Shown here: positions 1-11,593 of the stretch, piece after piece
Numbering within the stretch: the first letter of the stretch is position 1
How the letters are laid out: every line of letters starts with the position of its first letter
NCBI RefSeq assembly: GCF_003369915.1
Contig: NW_022881614.1
Coordinates: 31,527,276 to 31,591,275, forward strand
DNA: 64,000 nucleotides
Reading direction: 5' to 3'
From: Drosophila miranda
Taxonomy: Eukaryota > Arthropoda > Insecta > Diptera > Drosophilidae
Made by a program: the position numbers and the translations under genes
The notes under the pieces: model-generated
Databases searched by the model: none
The model's input: the letters and a program-made list of their open reading frames with translations, nothing else
Told to the model about the DNA's origin: nothing

Positions 1-979
1 TACGAAAGATCTTTCGCCGCGGGAACACAAACAAAAACTGAGTGAGCTTTATAATATACCAACAACACTACATTTCTTTGCCTCCCAAAATTCCGCGAGC
101 GTGGCAAAAGCTTCGTTCTTTTTTGCTAGAGCTGTTCGTCGGTCGTTGATCTCACACTTTTAAAGTAGTCACAGCTGATTGGCCTTCTGCCTTTACAGTA
201 CGCTTGGTAAAACGAATAGTATGTCAAACTACTCCCTGAAGTCGATGTGCTGGGACATGTGTACCTATATTGCGCTATAGTATTATCTTTCTATTTAAGG
301 AAATATCATTAGTTTATATCGCACTATAAAATATCGTATATGCACTTATAACTATTTACACTTATCGTATTTATTTATCTAAATATTCCCTAGTAATAAT
401 AGCTATATCTCTTGTGACGCTTTTCGTTCCTCCTTTTGTCCATTTAGCCTTGTCTTGGAGTTCTCGGTTAGTGTTTCTTTTTTCTTGTAACATGAGGGTA
501 TCTGAATATTGTTTCTAATAAAATGATTGTTAAGATGAATATGTGCTAGACGTTACCGTATTTGGGGGAACCATGCCGCTCGTGAGCGTAATAGGATGAC
601 CAATACCGGACACTCCAGGGATCCTGATATTATTATTGGCTCTTTCAGGATCATGGTAGGGTGGGCGTGGCACGACTCCGTGCCAGCAAAACAGAGATGT
701 CCGCCGCGGTGGTAGATCCCTACTCCTTCTCTGCACTATCTTTGCCCCACTATACTTTCCGTACCCCTAACGATCCTTTCCTTGTCTGTCCCCCTCCCAT
801 TCCCAAAAAGAGTACGCGAATTTTAATACCAGCAGGAGCGAAGCAACCTAACTGGAGGGTTACCCCAAAGAACCCATCCCCATTTCCGACCAGAGACCAG
901 CCGTGGAAGCGAGCGCGTACTCCTTCTCAGTTAGCCGACCACCAGCTTCATCGTGCGAAGATTCTCTTCGTTACTCGTA
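1..979 (+). repeat. Partial LTR of the Ulysses-like family (3' portion)
   Basis: This stretch matches 48431-49420 and 57083-58068, the last kilobase of the two LTRs of the complete element at 46859-58070, almost base for base. It stops a few bases short of the LTR terminus, where sequence switches abruptly to an inverted LINE. It lacks about 8 bp near position 830 that both other copies have. The LTR start lies left of the window, so it may be a solo LTR or the end of another full element. No gene is supported here; the short open frames recur in all LTR copies and look incidental. Confidence 0.9.
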
Positions 980-2023
980 CCAAGCGCGCTTAGACGAAAC
1001 CAGGGTACCTGCCACTGAGATGTTGGCCGTCTCGACTTTCTTCCGGCTGGATACCAGCACTGCCTCTGTTTTGTGGGGTGCGAGTTCGAGCCCGACCAGG
1101 TCCAGCCACTGTTGGATGCGCGCTAACGTCTGGTTGCAGGTCGTTTCCACGACGGACAGGTCTTTTGCCGCCACTAGGACAGCCACCGTCGTAAATTGCG
1201 TTCCACAGTGTGGGGCCCAGCACTGAACCCTGCGGGACGCCTGCCGATACCTCGTATTTATCCGTGCCAGCCTGCGTGTCGTACAAGAGCAGCCTTCTCT
1301 CAAAGTAGCTTTGTACCATCCGCTGCAGGTACCTGGGTGTTTCGAAACTCTCCAGCGCCCTTAGGATGCAGCTCCACCTCGCCGTGTTGAACGCGTTCTT
1401 AATGTCTAGAGTGACTACTAGGCAATACTCTTTCCCGCCGCCTTTCCACCGAGTGCCGGCAATTGCACCGGAGGCACCACCTTACGAACGGCGTCTATCG
1501 TGGATCGGGCCTTGCGAAAGCCGTATTGGTGCGGTGAGAGGTCGCCAGCCTCCGCGATGGAGCGTTACAGCCGCGCGCAAACCACCTTCTCAAGCAGTTT
1601 ACCCGCAGTGTCGATCAGGCAGATAGGCCTATACGACGACGCTGTCCCCGGCGGCTTGCCTGGCTTGGGAATAAGCAGTAGCTTCTGGATTTTCCACCTC
1701 ACAGGGAACACTCCTTCACGAAGGCACTGATTGAGCAGCTTCGCAAAGATGTCCGGACGCGCGGAGAGGGCTAGCAAGAGGGCTCTGTTCGGGATAGAGT
1801 CCGGCCCAGGAGCCTTGTTCGGGCTGATGCTCCTGGCTGCGCGTTCGACTTCCTCGAGTGACACCTCCTCGATGTTTGCCTGACTGGGCGGTTGCAGTGT
1901 GAGGCAACTGACATCCCCGATGTGGTCAGCCCTGTACGGAAAAAGTTCCTCCACGATAGATCTTGTCGTGTCGGGGTCCGATGGGGGTGCCTGCCTCTTG
2001 GCGCAAAGCTTGTTCGTCATCAA
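979..2023 (-). pseudogene. LINE reverse transcriptase, catalytic box deleted and 3' truncated
   Basis: The RT starts with fingers/palm motifs (NKAPGPDSIPN, LLIPKPGKPPG, YRPICL) at 2023-1565 and continues in shifted frames through AGVPQGSVLGPTLWNAIYD near 1190. Directly after that the frame jumps to VAVLVAAKDLSVV and the thumb motif HKTEAVLVSS. The segment that should carry the catalytic xADD box is absent, so a short deletion near 1186-1192 removed the active site. The thumb and the rest of the protein are lost at the LTR junction at 979. Clearly non-functional. Confidence 0.75.
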
Positions 2024-3054
2024 CTTGTACGCCCCTCCCCGATGGGTCCTGCTCCGCAGAGTCGCATAATGGCCGCCTTGAGAGCCTTTCTGCAGTCCCT
2101 AAACGTGGATTGCCATTGCGGAAAGGCAGTGCTTCCGCGCGAGCGCTGGTAGCGGCGTCGAGCTTGGTTGCGTTCCCCGCGTAACGCGGCAATGTCCTCG
2201 TTCCACCAGAACACAGGTTGGTGGTGGCGACCGTAGTGCTTCCTCTGCGCCATGGTGGCAGTGCATGCTGCCTCCAGATGCTCCATAACATGGTTGGCTA
2301 TGCATTCAGCATTTCCATTCGCCGTGAGGTTGGACATAAACTCCGTGAACAGGGCCGTATTGAGCGTTTCGGCGCGATAGCATCTCCATCTGGGCGCAGC
2401 TGTCTCTACGCTAGACGTCTGTTGGCCTATGTCCCAGATAATTGCCCTGTGGTCGCTCCCTGTGTAGATGCTGCTGATGCTCCAGCCCGATGAATTAAAA
2501 AGTGAGCTGCTGACAAACGTAAGGTCGATAACAGATCCTATTCCTGCTCTGGAGAAGGTATGCTGGTTTCCCTCGTTGAGGAGCGCGATGTCCAGGGGCG
2601 CAATGATCTCCAGCAGAGCTCTTCCTCTCGCATTCGTCGCCACGCTTCCCTACTCCTCAGCCCACGCGTTGAAGTCCCCTCCAATGGCTACTGGGTGACG
2701 TCCTCTAGCATCAGCCGCTAGGTTGTCTAGAGTACCTGCGAACTCGGAGAGCGTCAGGCTTGGGGCGAGGTAGACGCTGTATATCCACACACCTCCGACC
2801 TTAGCGCGCACAAATCCAGCCGCAGCGCTTGAGAGGGAAAGCTGCAATGGCGTGGCCCCGCATAGCCTTATCGCGGCCTTTTTGGTGGCATCCAAGATGA
2901 ACCCAGGGGACTCCCTAGTTTGATATGGCTCGCTGAGGATGGCGAGGTCAATTGCCAATTCTCTTATGGATTGGCTCAGCAGGTCTATCGATGCAGCTAT
3001 CGCTGCTGCGATGTCCTCCTTCTCGACCAGGCTGTCTAGATCCCTGACCTCCAC
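2020..3054 (-). pseudogene. LINE endonuclease domain (APE-type), one nonsense codon
   Basis: Encodes the endonuclease that nicks target DNA for target-primed reverse transcription. Visible signatures are LAILSEPYQT, the metal-binding IGGDFNAW motif and, near the C-terminus, the catalytic SDHRAI motif. One TAG codon just left of 2650 (directly after DFNAWAEE) splits an otherwise continuous frame into 3054-2650 and 2643-2020. After about 2023 the reading moves to another frame for the RT domain, so at least one indel is present as well. The Met at 3054 may not be the true start. Confidence 0.75.
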
Positions 3055-3060
3055 GCTGAC

Positions 3061-4834
3061 CTGCCTGTGTGGGCGTGAGTGTGCGTTAACTGGTTTTAAA
3101 TTTGTTTTAATTAAGGCAAGAACCGCCCATTGCTGCAGCTACAACTACAGTACAGCACAGTACAGTACTGTAGCAGCCACTCTCACTCTGGGCTCCATAA
3201 AATATGCACTATATTTTTAAGTGCTTGGGCGCGGAAAAATGGCTGATCCTAAAAGTATGCAATGCAAATAGCAAATTGCAATGCCGCCAAGTTTTCCCGC
3301 CGGTCACCGCTGCGAAAATGGGAAAATGGCCAAAATCCTCTGCATTTTCTTTCTTTGCTGCCGGGCCCATCAACTTAAACAGCAGTTTCCGCTAAGTGTA
3401 CGAGTACCTGGGAAGAAGCCACGGAAACGACAGAGCATAGAATGGACATAGCCAAATGGACAACTGGATAACTGGCTAACAGCTGGACCCGTTTTCTGGC
3501 GTCGTCAAGGCGACGAAAATGCCAACAATAGCTGACCCCAATGGATATCATCCTGACTCTCCTTCCGCCTGCCTTCAGGATGGCAAAGTGGTTTCAAATG
3601 CCTCCAACACACCGAGAAAACAAGATTGGTAAATAGCTAAGTAGCTTTTCCATGTATACGCTTGTAAAATGGTCTTTTGTGGCTTAAATTCGCTCTAGAA
3701 GAGCTCGTTTGCAGGTTATGCAGAAGTCTGGCAAGAAGATCGATGAAAAAAAGAAGGGAGTCATCTTACCTGTATCTTTCTGTATTTGATAGCCTGAAGA
3801 GTAGAAGTGGGTCAACTGGTTACTCTCCATTATCGAAGAAATACTTGCGTACCTCAGCTACCATGCTCCACTGCTAACTGTTCAATCCGTCTCATTAATC
3901 TGTACCCAATTCATCCCATCATGCTACTCCTACTCCAAATTTTCCGGTAGTCATCATCCACTACCACCTGTTGGAGGCAGCTGCCCCTGACATTTTTCAC
4001 GTTTCTTACACCAAAAGTTCTTCAGCAGGCGCCACTTAAATAACAGCAGTGCTCGTTATTGGAACTAGCCAACAGTTTATTCATCAACCTCTGCTCAAAA
4101 TTCCCTACATTTGTGCTTTGAAAGCTGACCAAAAGCTTTTCCCATACACTTTTATGTAAATAGCTCTACATACATACATCCATACATATGAGGCTCACCT
4201 TAAAGGCTGCTACAATAACAACAGTATTTGGTTCTTCTTTATGTCAGTTGCATACTTTTAGGTGGTATAAGACTAAACAGTGTGACTTAACATCGTTACG
4301 ATCAGCGCGTAAAACGCACTTCAACTTTACGGCATTGCGGCAAAAACCAACTTAAATAAAATTGGAGTTGCTCAATCAAAAATTCTGAGGCGAATATGCA
4401 ATGCTCCATGGTATATACGAAACAGCGACATCGAAAGGGACCCAAAGGTTCCCAAAGTGGGCGATGATAACATGTATAAACACTACATGCAGCGAGGTAC
4501 TTGCAATGCCTTGTATTAGCCAGATGTCTAATTACCACGCCAAGAAAAAGAAGACTTAAAAGGTGTCATCCACTGGATCTCCCTACTGTAAATAATGTAC
4601 CTTTTCCATATACATATGTATGTCACATTAATTCTATGTATGTATGTATCTCCTATTGTTTTTCCCCTTAAATGTAAAACTAGGTTAAGTTGCCACGGAG
4701 GTAGCAGAAAACTTGTTTACCATAAAATACAACTTTTCCACATAAAAAAAAAAGATCAGGGCAATTTTGTTTGTTTAATAATATAATACACATAATTGTC
4801 AGTAGGAAGCTCTTTCGCTTATTCTATATATATA
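3061..4834. other. Gene-free stretch, probably old host or unclassified repeat sequence
   Basis: No ORF with recognisable protein similarity is present. Near 3147-3175 there is a short run of imperfect ACAGT/CAGTA repeats with local palindromes. The rest is ordinary mixed sequence becoming AT-rich after about 4560, with several TATG/TACA steps at 4160-4190 and 4600-4645. It could be host intergenic DNA or very old element remnants. Confidence 0.5.
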
Positions 4835-4839
4835 ATATA

Positions 4840-5497
4840 TGAACAAATCAAATGAATCTGTTGATGTAGATTCACTTGATTCTGGTGATTGTCAATATGA
4901 CAATCGTATGCTGAAAATGTAAATTTGTATGCTACCGGTTCATGTACCAGTAACAAATGGTCGCCGCAATCGGTACTTGAACAAATTGGGCTTCGGAGAT
5001 GTGAATACGTCAGAGTTTTTTTTCGTACTAATTTTATTTGGTAAAATGCAAGGTTTATATACAATTTCTATGAGTATGATTGTTTACTTAGGATCTTCGG
5101 TATGTTTAATTAGTTCTGAGTATAATATTGCTAGGGAAATGTGTTATATCTATTTAGGACTAAGCAATTACTACAAATCCAACAGTGGAATATTCCAAGG
5201 GTCATATTTATGACGGTCACAATGGTTATCATGCAGATGGTGTGAGATTTGACCACATGCTGGTCATCCAGAATGTATTTTATGATAGTGCCGTAAATAT
5301 CTTAACAGTGTACGTACACAAATGCATGCAGCTGTCCGTTGTATATTTATTTAGGTCAGTAGTGCATGTCACATATTTATATTTAGAGCATATTATCGTT
5401 TATTTCTTTAGGTGGCTGGGAAATCTTAACCTTTTTTATGGCTAGCTATTTGTCTAGGTCTAATCATACGATTTTGTACTTTAGTTGAAATCGTACA
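4840..5497 (-). repeat. 3' LTR of the BEL/roo-like element
   Basis: On the minus strand it begins TGTACGATTT directly after a polypurine tract and ends TTTGTTCA. Positions 5032-5497 recur at 27589-28054. The left boundary was chosen because it gives a TG...CA LTR flanked by the same ATATA that follows position 28054. Confidence 0.8.
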
Positions 5498-5508
5498 TCC
5501 TCCCGGCC
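5498..5508 (-). other. Polypurine tract of the BEL/roo-like element
   Basis: Minus-strand GGCCGGGAGGA lies directly against the LTR start and 17 bases beyond the env stop codon. This is the expected primer site for plus-strand DNA synthesis. Confidence 0.75.
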
Positions 5509-5524
5509 GTTGAACATAGTATGC

Positions 5525-7231
5525 TCAACCATCATCAATATTGATTGTGAACGGATGCCTTGGTGCGTTTTCTTCACTAGCTGATGAGCTAAGTGTATGT
5601 CTCTGCTGAGAAGGGAGTCTTGTTGTGTACCACCTTTTAACCAGATGAATCATTACAATGATCATGATGAAGAGCAGTGCAATGTATATGGCAATATGAT
5701 GATGATCAATGGTTTCAAGATTGTGGGGTAACTTGAAATTTTTAGGTGGTAGCAGATTCGTTTCCATTTGATACAGCTCCTCGTAGTTCAGCTTTTCATC
5801 GTTCCTTGAAACTTTATTTGTAGACCGTTCAGTTGATGTTTCGTTGAGGTCACTATCTCCGAAACGAGCGTATGATAACTGCAGAGTAGTTTCCAATGTG
5901 CTCTGACTTGTGACAGTCATTAGCGAATTCCGAATGATGCAACCAGGTTCGGCGATCAATATTCCTGAGTGTTGTAGCTTAATATCCGAAATGCCATCTG
6001 CACATACCGCTGATAGCTTTAATGATGACTTTGTTGCAAAAATCCATCGATTTCTTTTATGCATGCTCAACCATAAAAATGATTTTTTTGTGTTGACTAG
6101 GTGACATGATGAGTCCGTTTTATTGTGAAACATTTGTAATTCACAACTTGTTTCGGCTGAGAACATTGTTTGTTTATTATAGCAAACAAAGTCATTGTTT
6201 GCTCTTTGATGACAGTTTTTGAATTCAGTCTCTGATAGTTCAACGAATTCGTCTCGGTGACTATTGATTGCCATATATGGTGTTTTTATTTCAAACATGC
6301 TTATCCCATTTTTATTTGGCACCGGAATCGCTGTCAATTTGTATATTTCCAGTTCGTTTACTGAGACTAATGGAAATGTAACCTTGATAATTGCATGATC
6401 CTCTATTATAGTGCCTTCTGCTTTCATCATCTGGTACACCATGAGCATATTGTCGGGAGTTACTGGAAGTGCTTGTCCTGGCCTTAAATGATCCCGTATC
6501 TGCTCCAGTTGTTCATTAAGTTGTCGGGGGGATATTAGCATAGGGCTAATTGTATTGTGTCGGATATCTGTCAAGACATTGATGATCTCTGCTTGCATTC
6601 GTTGAAGATTTGCAGATAAAAGAGTCAGCTGAGTAGACAACGTAGTGTACCATTGAAAGGCGCTAAAATGATCAGCCCTTCCCTTTGACTCGGTGATAAA
6701 ATCCTCAATTCGACTTAATCGTTTGAAATTTGAGATTTCATCCCGTTTTATCACATTGATTGTAGAGTCAATCAATGATGTTTGATTTTTAAGCAAGGTT
6801 AATAGGTGATCTTCGTTATCCTTAACCTTTGCTATAGTTTCCGACATTTCTCGGGCATATGTTGAATCTAATACGCCAAATAGACTGCTTGCGATGTTTC
6901 CAATGATGTCCAGCGGTGCTCTTTGCCTCCGTGTTCTTGCTATTAGTGTATTTTCAGCTTGCAGGTCCTCTTCTATATGTTTGAAGTGCTGATACATACT
7001 GGTGCATGCGTCTACTAGTTGAAGTTGTGTGCATAGATGTCCAATTTTTGTAGTCCCCATGGTGAATGTGTTCATGTCTTTCCAATAGGGCTTTAAATTG
7101 TAGTAGACAATGATGGTCCAGTCAGTTGTCGCAAGTTGGCTGGTTCCTACTCTTTCAAAGTATATACCCGGTTTTGATCCAAACTGGGTTATGTTGATTG
7201 ACTGTGCCATCGCTAACGATACCAGCAACAA
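5525..7231 (-). CDS. env: Envelope (F-type) glycoprotein ORF of the BEL/roo-like element, C-terminal 568 residues open
   Basis: An uninterrupted 568-codon frame encodes a predicted class I membrane-fusion glycoprotein like those of errantiviruses, roo and baculovirus F proteins. A hydrophobic leader precedes AQSINITQ. A basic furin-like site RTRRQR at about residues 99-104 is followed by a hydrophobic glycine-bearing fusion-peptide-like stretch. The middle has heptad-rich helices and several N-x-S/T sites. One transmembrane helix lies near residues 513-534 (IAIYIALLFIMIIVMIHL), with a short tail. The LINE at 7236-11909 has split the leader-coding region from the upstream frame, so the ORF is intact but cut off from its normal expression context. 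Whether it is expressed cannot be judged. Confidence 0.8.
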   Translation of the reverse strand: MLLVSLAMAQSINITQFGSKPGIYFERVGTSQLATTDWTIIVYYNLKPYWKDMNTFTMGTTKIGHLCTQLQLVDACTSMYQHFKHIEEDLQAENTLIARTRRQRAPLDIIGNIASSLFGVLDSTYAREMSETIAKVKDNEDHLLTLLKNQTSLIDSTINVIKRDEISNFKRLSRIEDFITESKGRADHFSAFQWYTTLSTQLTLLSANLQRMQAEIINVLTDIRHNTISPMLISPRQLNEQLEQIRDHLRPGQALPVTPDNMLMVYQMMKAEGTIIEDHAIIKVTFPLVSVNELEIYKLTAIPVPNKNGISMFEIKTPYMAINSHRDEFVELSETEFKNCHQRANNDFVCYNKQTMFSAETSCELQMFHNKTDSSCHLVNTKKSFLWLSMHKRNRWIFATKSSLKLSAVCADGISDIKLQHSGILIAEPGCIIRNSLMTVTSQSTLETTLQLSYARFGDSDLNETSTERSTNKVSRNDEKLNYEELYQMETNLLPPKNFKLPHNLETIDHHHIAIYIALLFIMIIVMIHLVKRWYTTRLPSQQRHTLSSSASEENAPRHPFTINIDDG

Positions 7232-7235
7232 CAGA

Positions 7236-7764
7236 TCTTTCGTATCTTTCGTAGTGATCAGACGTGTTTTTGTTTTGCGCTCCGCATTTTTTCCTTTTGT
7301 TTTGAATAAACAGCCGGTGTTTTCCTAACTAAATTCTAAATTTACTTCCTAAACAGACAACAATCTGGAAACCTATTCTATTACGCGAGTGCATGCCTTT
7401 TGATTTGTGTTAAAACATTATTTAACTTTTTATTTTTCGGCGTCGGCTTGTGCTTGTGCTTGTGTTTGTGTTGTTGCAGTGAGTGAGTACGCATTACATT
7501 GCATTGCAGTCCGCTCTCGTCTGGTAGCTTTTGTTGTTTTATCACTCTCTCGCTATCACCTCAACTTCAATAACTGTTCTTTCTCTCTCGCTCTTTAAAC
7601 TTTCTGAGCAATAGCGCTCTCTGCTTAGTAGCTCTCGCTATAACCGCTCTCCACTCTGCTCTCTTTTTTTTACCAATTCCGCTTTGAGCGTTGTCTGGCA
7701 CATTGGTCTGATACCAATTTGTTTTGCAAATAATAGTATATATATAAATAAATAATAAAATAAA
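7236..7764 (+). promoter_or_regulatory. 5' untranslated region of the CR1-type LINE
   Basis: This non-coding lead-in is rich in CTCTC and GCTCT motifs (7500-7670) and ends in an AT-rich stretch just before the ORF1 ATG at 7765. LINE promoters are internal, so any promoter would be here, but no specific element could be recognised. Confidence 0.4.
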
Positions 7765-10253
7765 ATGGAATACGCTGTGGTCTGTGCCAAAAAAAGCTGT
7801 AAGAAGCAGATCACCCACGATCAGCCGAATGTCCCCTGCTGGCTCTGCGACAGCGTAGTGCACGCAAAATTTTTTTTTCTGGCCTCGTGAGTGATGCTAT
7901 AGCCAAACGTAATGGCTTGCATTACAGTTGCGAGGCATGCCGTGCGGTGGAGAAAGACATGGTGGCTTTCATGAGGCAGACGCGGAGTGGCTTTAAGGAG
8001 CTGACCGTTGGTTTTAAAAACCAATACGATCGGCTCCTAGCCATGGAGGCTCAGTTTAGCGGTTTAAAACTGCTGAATGAGTCTCCGAGGCGCAAAAAGG
8101 TCACTCCGCGGGATCTGCAATTGCCAACCGTCACTCAGCCGTGCGCCGCCGAAAAACTGACTCCGACCACTCCAAGTGTGCAGCAGTTGATCTCGTTTGC
8201 CACTCCAAGGGCAACGACAGCTGCTGGCGACGCAGATTCGGTAGCCGAATTCATCGCCTCGGAGAATGTGCAGCCAAGTACGTCTGCAGCGTCCGTGTCC
8301 GTGGTGTCCGCAAGTTCACTAGTTGTCCCGTCTATACCGATCCCACCAGTAAATAGACGTTCCGGACCTCCGGATATTGCCACCACAGGTACTAGGCCTG
8401 TGGTGACTAAACCACTGGTGGGAGTCCCACCAAAACGACAAGTTTTTGTTTCACGGCTGGCCCCTGACCTCACATCTAATGATGTAATTGCTTTTATTCA
8501 AAGCAAAATAAAAGCCGTGGGTTTAAAGGTGGAGAAATTTAACTTCTCTTATGCCAGGGAGATAGCCTCGTTTAAGATAAGCATCTCCCCAACTCAATTT
8601 GACACCATTTGCTCCGCCAAATTTTGTCCGGAGCATTTGGTGGTGAAGGAGTTTAAGGCTAAGAAACCTTTCCCTTCCAAACCTTTCCAGTGTGCCACCC
8701 TCAACCTCAACCTCAACTTCCTCTTCCTCAACTTCCCGTCTTGCTTCCACCTTTCCAAAAAACTAACTTCTCTTTTAGTAACCTATCAGAATGTAAGAGG
8801 CTTGCGTAGTAAGCTCAGCATTCTTTTCCGGGATAGTGTTGCATTTGCTTCCCACGTTATTGTGTTTACTGAAACCTGGTTAAAGCCGGACATTCTTAGT
8901 TCCGAGGTTTTGGCAGGTCGGTACACAACTTTTAGAAAGGACCGTTCGTCTCGATGGGCAGGGGGGGTTCTAATTGCAGTGGACTCTTACTTCACGTCGG
9001 AACACTTCACAGTCCAAGTTCAACAGGAACTGGAATTCCTGTGTGTAAAACTGATTCTTCCCGCTTTCGCTATATTCATTACTTGCTCGTATATCCCACC
9101 TTCTTCGGATATTTCAATTTATGAGCAGCACTTGTCCGCTTTAACCGCTGTTTCTTCCTCGCTATCTGATAAAGATCGTATGATAGTTCTTGGTGACTTC
9201 AACTTGCCAGGAACTGTTTGGTCTTCGGTAAACGAGTCTAGTATCCTAGTGCCCATGTCACGACATGACTTTGTTGACGGCTTGCTTGACCTATCCCTGT
9301 CTCAAGTCAACCATGTGAATAATTCCTTGGGTCGATTGCTTGATCTGTGCTTTGTATCGGATCCGACCATAGTGTTGTTAACCCGAGCCCTTCCGCTCAC
9401 TATACCTGAAGACGCCTACCACCCTACTTTCGAGGTGTCGCTAGATATAGGACCAACTGTATTGGATCGGTCGAGTAGGCTGCCCGAACGTGTCCGCTGC
9501 TTTCGTAAAGCCGAGTTTGCGAAGCTTAATAACCTCATTAGGGATTTTGATTGGTCCGCTTTGTACTTGTGCACTGATATCATAAAAGGCACAAACATTT
9601 TTTACAATGCTCTTGGCACATTTTTCGATTCTTGTGTCCCGCTTTCTTGTCCGACTAGATCTGGAAAACCCCCTTGGTTTACCAAAGAGTTATCCAGTCT
9701 AAAAAACTTAAAATCAAGACTTTATAAAAAATGTCAAGAAGTGGGTTCTCCTACTTCTCACTCTCGCTATGTATTAGGTCGGTCAAACTTTTCAGTTCTT
9801 AATGCTCAATGCTATAAGAACTACCTATCTCGATGCAGGATACGTTTTTCTCAGGACCCTAAACAGTTTTACAGCTTCGTAAACAGTAAGCGTAGAACGT
9901 CCGCACACCCATCCTCGCTATCATTTTGTAATACGTCGGCAAATAATGATCAGGCAATTGCCGATCTTTTTGCCCAATTCTTCCAAACCACCTATTCTGA
10001 GGAAAGCTACTCTGGTCATCCGTACCCATACGGTTTACCGAGGTCGAACGGCATTTTCAGTCCCTTGTTAAATGAATGTTCCCTACTTCATGATCTTCGA
10101 CTAGTTAAGCCGGTGTTTTCACCGGGTCCAGACGGGGTTCCAGGTTGTGTACTCAGGTACTGCGCCGAGGCTCTGTGTGGACCTTTGCTTAAACTATTCA
10201 CCCTATCCATTGATTCTTCTTGCTTCCCCCGATCTGGAAGGAATCGTTTATAA
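7765..10253 (+). pseudogene. LINE ORF1 (PHD-like finger) running into the ORF2 endonuclease
   Basis: ORF1 begins at ATG 7765 with cysteine pairs CAKKSC, PCWLCDSVVH and, after a frameshift in a T-run (7871-7881), HYSCEAC. Together these form a PHD/zinc-finger-like RNA-binding domain as in CR1-clade ORF1 proteins. A proline/serine/threonine-rich middle (about 8100-8430) and a second small domain (QVFVSRLAPDLTSNDV, 8440-8660) follow. The endonuclease starts near 8780 (TYQNVRGLRSK, TETWLKPD, VLGDFNLPG, Y-H-P-T end). No stop separates ORF1 from ORF2 here, so the two are fused in one frame, perhaps by a small deletion. The frame ends at 10253 after an indel in the RT N-terminus. Confidence 0.75.
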
Positions 10254-11593
10254 TTCCTCTCCATAAAAAAGGTAGCAAGTCTGATGCAAAAAATTATAGA
10301 GGTATAGCAAAGTTATCCGCTATTCCTAAAATGTTTGAGAGGGTTTTAACTCCGCACTTGCAACATCTCTGCAAGTCACTTATATCTCCAACTCAGCATG
10401 GATTTATAAGGCGGCGATCAACCACCACGAACTTGTTAGAGTTTACCTCTTTCATTATTAAAGGCTTTCAAGGTAACTTACAGACGGATGTTATTTACAC
10501 CGACTTTAGTAAAGCATTCGACTCTGTAAACCATTCCCTTTTAGCGCATAAACTTGACCTTTTAGGGTTTCAGCCCAACCTCCTGAGATGGATTTCTAGC
10601 TATCTTTGTTCTAGGTCTCAAAGAGTCCTCTTCAAAAACTCCCTCTCTTTCCCAGTAAAGGTTTCTTCGGGAGTACCACAAGGCAGCCATCTAGGCCCCT
10701 TACTCTTCACACTCTTTATTAATGACTTACCTTCAGTATTAACATACTCTCGAGTACTTATGTATGCGGATGATGTTAAACTCTGTGTCCAGTACAAGGA
10801 CATTTCATTTCATTCTCGCTTGCAATCCGATCTCAATAACTTTCAGTCATGGTGTTGTGCAAACTTGTTACACCTTAATGCCTCGAAATGCAAAGTTATG
10901 ACATTTCATCGTTCTAGCCCTTTGTTGGCTCCTTACACCCTATTTGGTGGTTCTCTTGAGAGAATTACCCTGGTGGATGATCTGGGTGTTATGTTAGACC
11001 CCAAGTTAAAGTTTTCCGAACACATTTCTACCATGGTAAATAAGGCCATGAGCGTGCTTGGGTTTATAAAGAGGTGGTCAAAGGAATTTGACGACCCCTA
11101 TATAACAAAGACTCTCTATACCTCGCTTGTTCGTCCGATCTTAGAATACGGCTCCTGTGTATGGTGCCCTCAGTACAAAGTACACCAGGACCGTATAGAA
11201 TCAGTACAGAAAAACTTTTTACTCTTTGCTCTGCGGGGCCTTAACTGGGATGCGGGTGTAAGACTCCCATCTTACTCTAGTAGACTACTATTAGTAAACC
11301 TCCCATCCTTAGTTAACCGTAGAAAAATGCTTGGTGTGATATTTATGCACAACTTGATCAGGGGTGACATAGACAGCCCTGATCTGTTGAGCCGCATAAA
11401 CTTCACGATTCCTCTTAGACTGACTAGAAATTTTATACCGTTGTTCCTTCCACTTTGTAGATCGAATTATTCCTTGCATGAACCGTTTAGGGTCTTATGC
11501 TCGGATTATAATTCCCTCTACCATATTATATCCACCACTAATTCTCTTCCTCTTATTAAATTATTAATCCTTACACACCTTTCTATTAATTAG
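10220..11593 (+). pseudogene. LINE ORF2 reverse transcriptase, CR1 type
   Basis: Continues the RT in a frame different from the upstream part. The motifs are in order: IWKESFIIPLHKKGSKSDAKNYRGI, QHGFIRRRSTTTNLLEF, VIYTDFSKAFDSVNHSLL, the catalytic MYADDVKLC, and the thumb (LGVMLDPKLKFSEHI). The long C-terminal region (SLVRPILEYGSCVW, NYSLHEPFRVL) is typical of CR1/T1/Q elements. The active site is intact, but the frameshift near 10230 prevents a continuous protein. A related C-terminal fragment lies at 35934-36316 on the minus strand. Confidence 0.8.

Larger units (their letters stand above)
979..3060 (-). mobile_element. Truncated LOA/R1-type LINE (I superfamily)
   Basis: Minus-strand remnant of a non-LTR retrotransposon. 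Reading leftward it has an apurinic-endonuclease domain and then the first half of a reverse transcriptase, and it ends where the LTR at 1-979 begins. No poly(A) tail or 3' UTR remains. The endonuclease ends like R1/LOA proteins (GSDHRAI motif) and the RT has APGPDSIPNRA and AGVPQGSVLGP. TRIM of D. miranda, bilbo and LOA are known Drosophila members of this group; which one this is cannot be decided by eye. Confidence 0.8.

Noticed and set aside
530..736. Minus-strand 68-codon ORF present in all three long-LTR copies
   Set aside because: Conservation follows from LTR identity. The third copy is frameshifted and there is no protein-like feature.
3677..5445. 60-94 codon frames in the AT-rich left region
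   Set aside because: Short, low complexity or inside the BEL LTR; two of them recur only because the LTR does.
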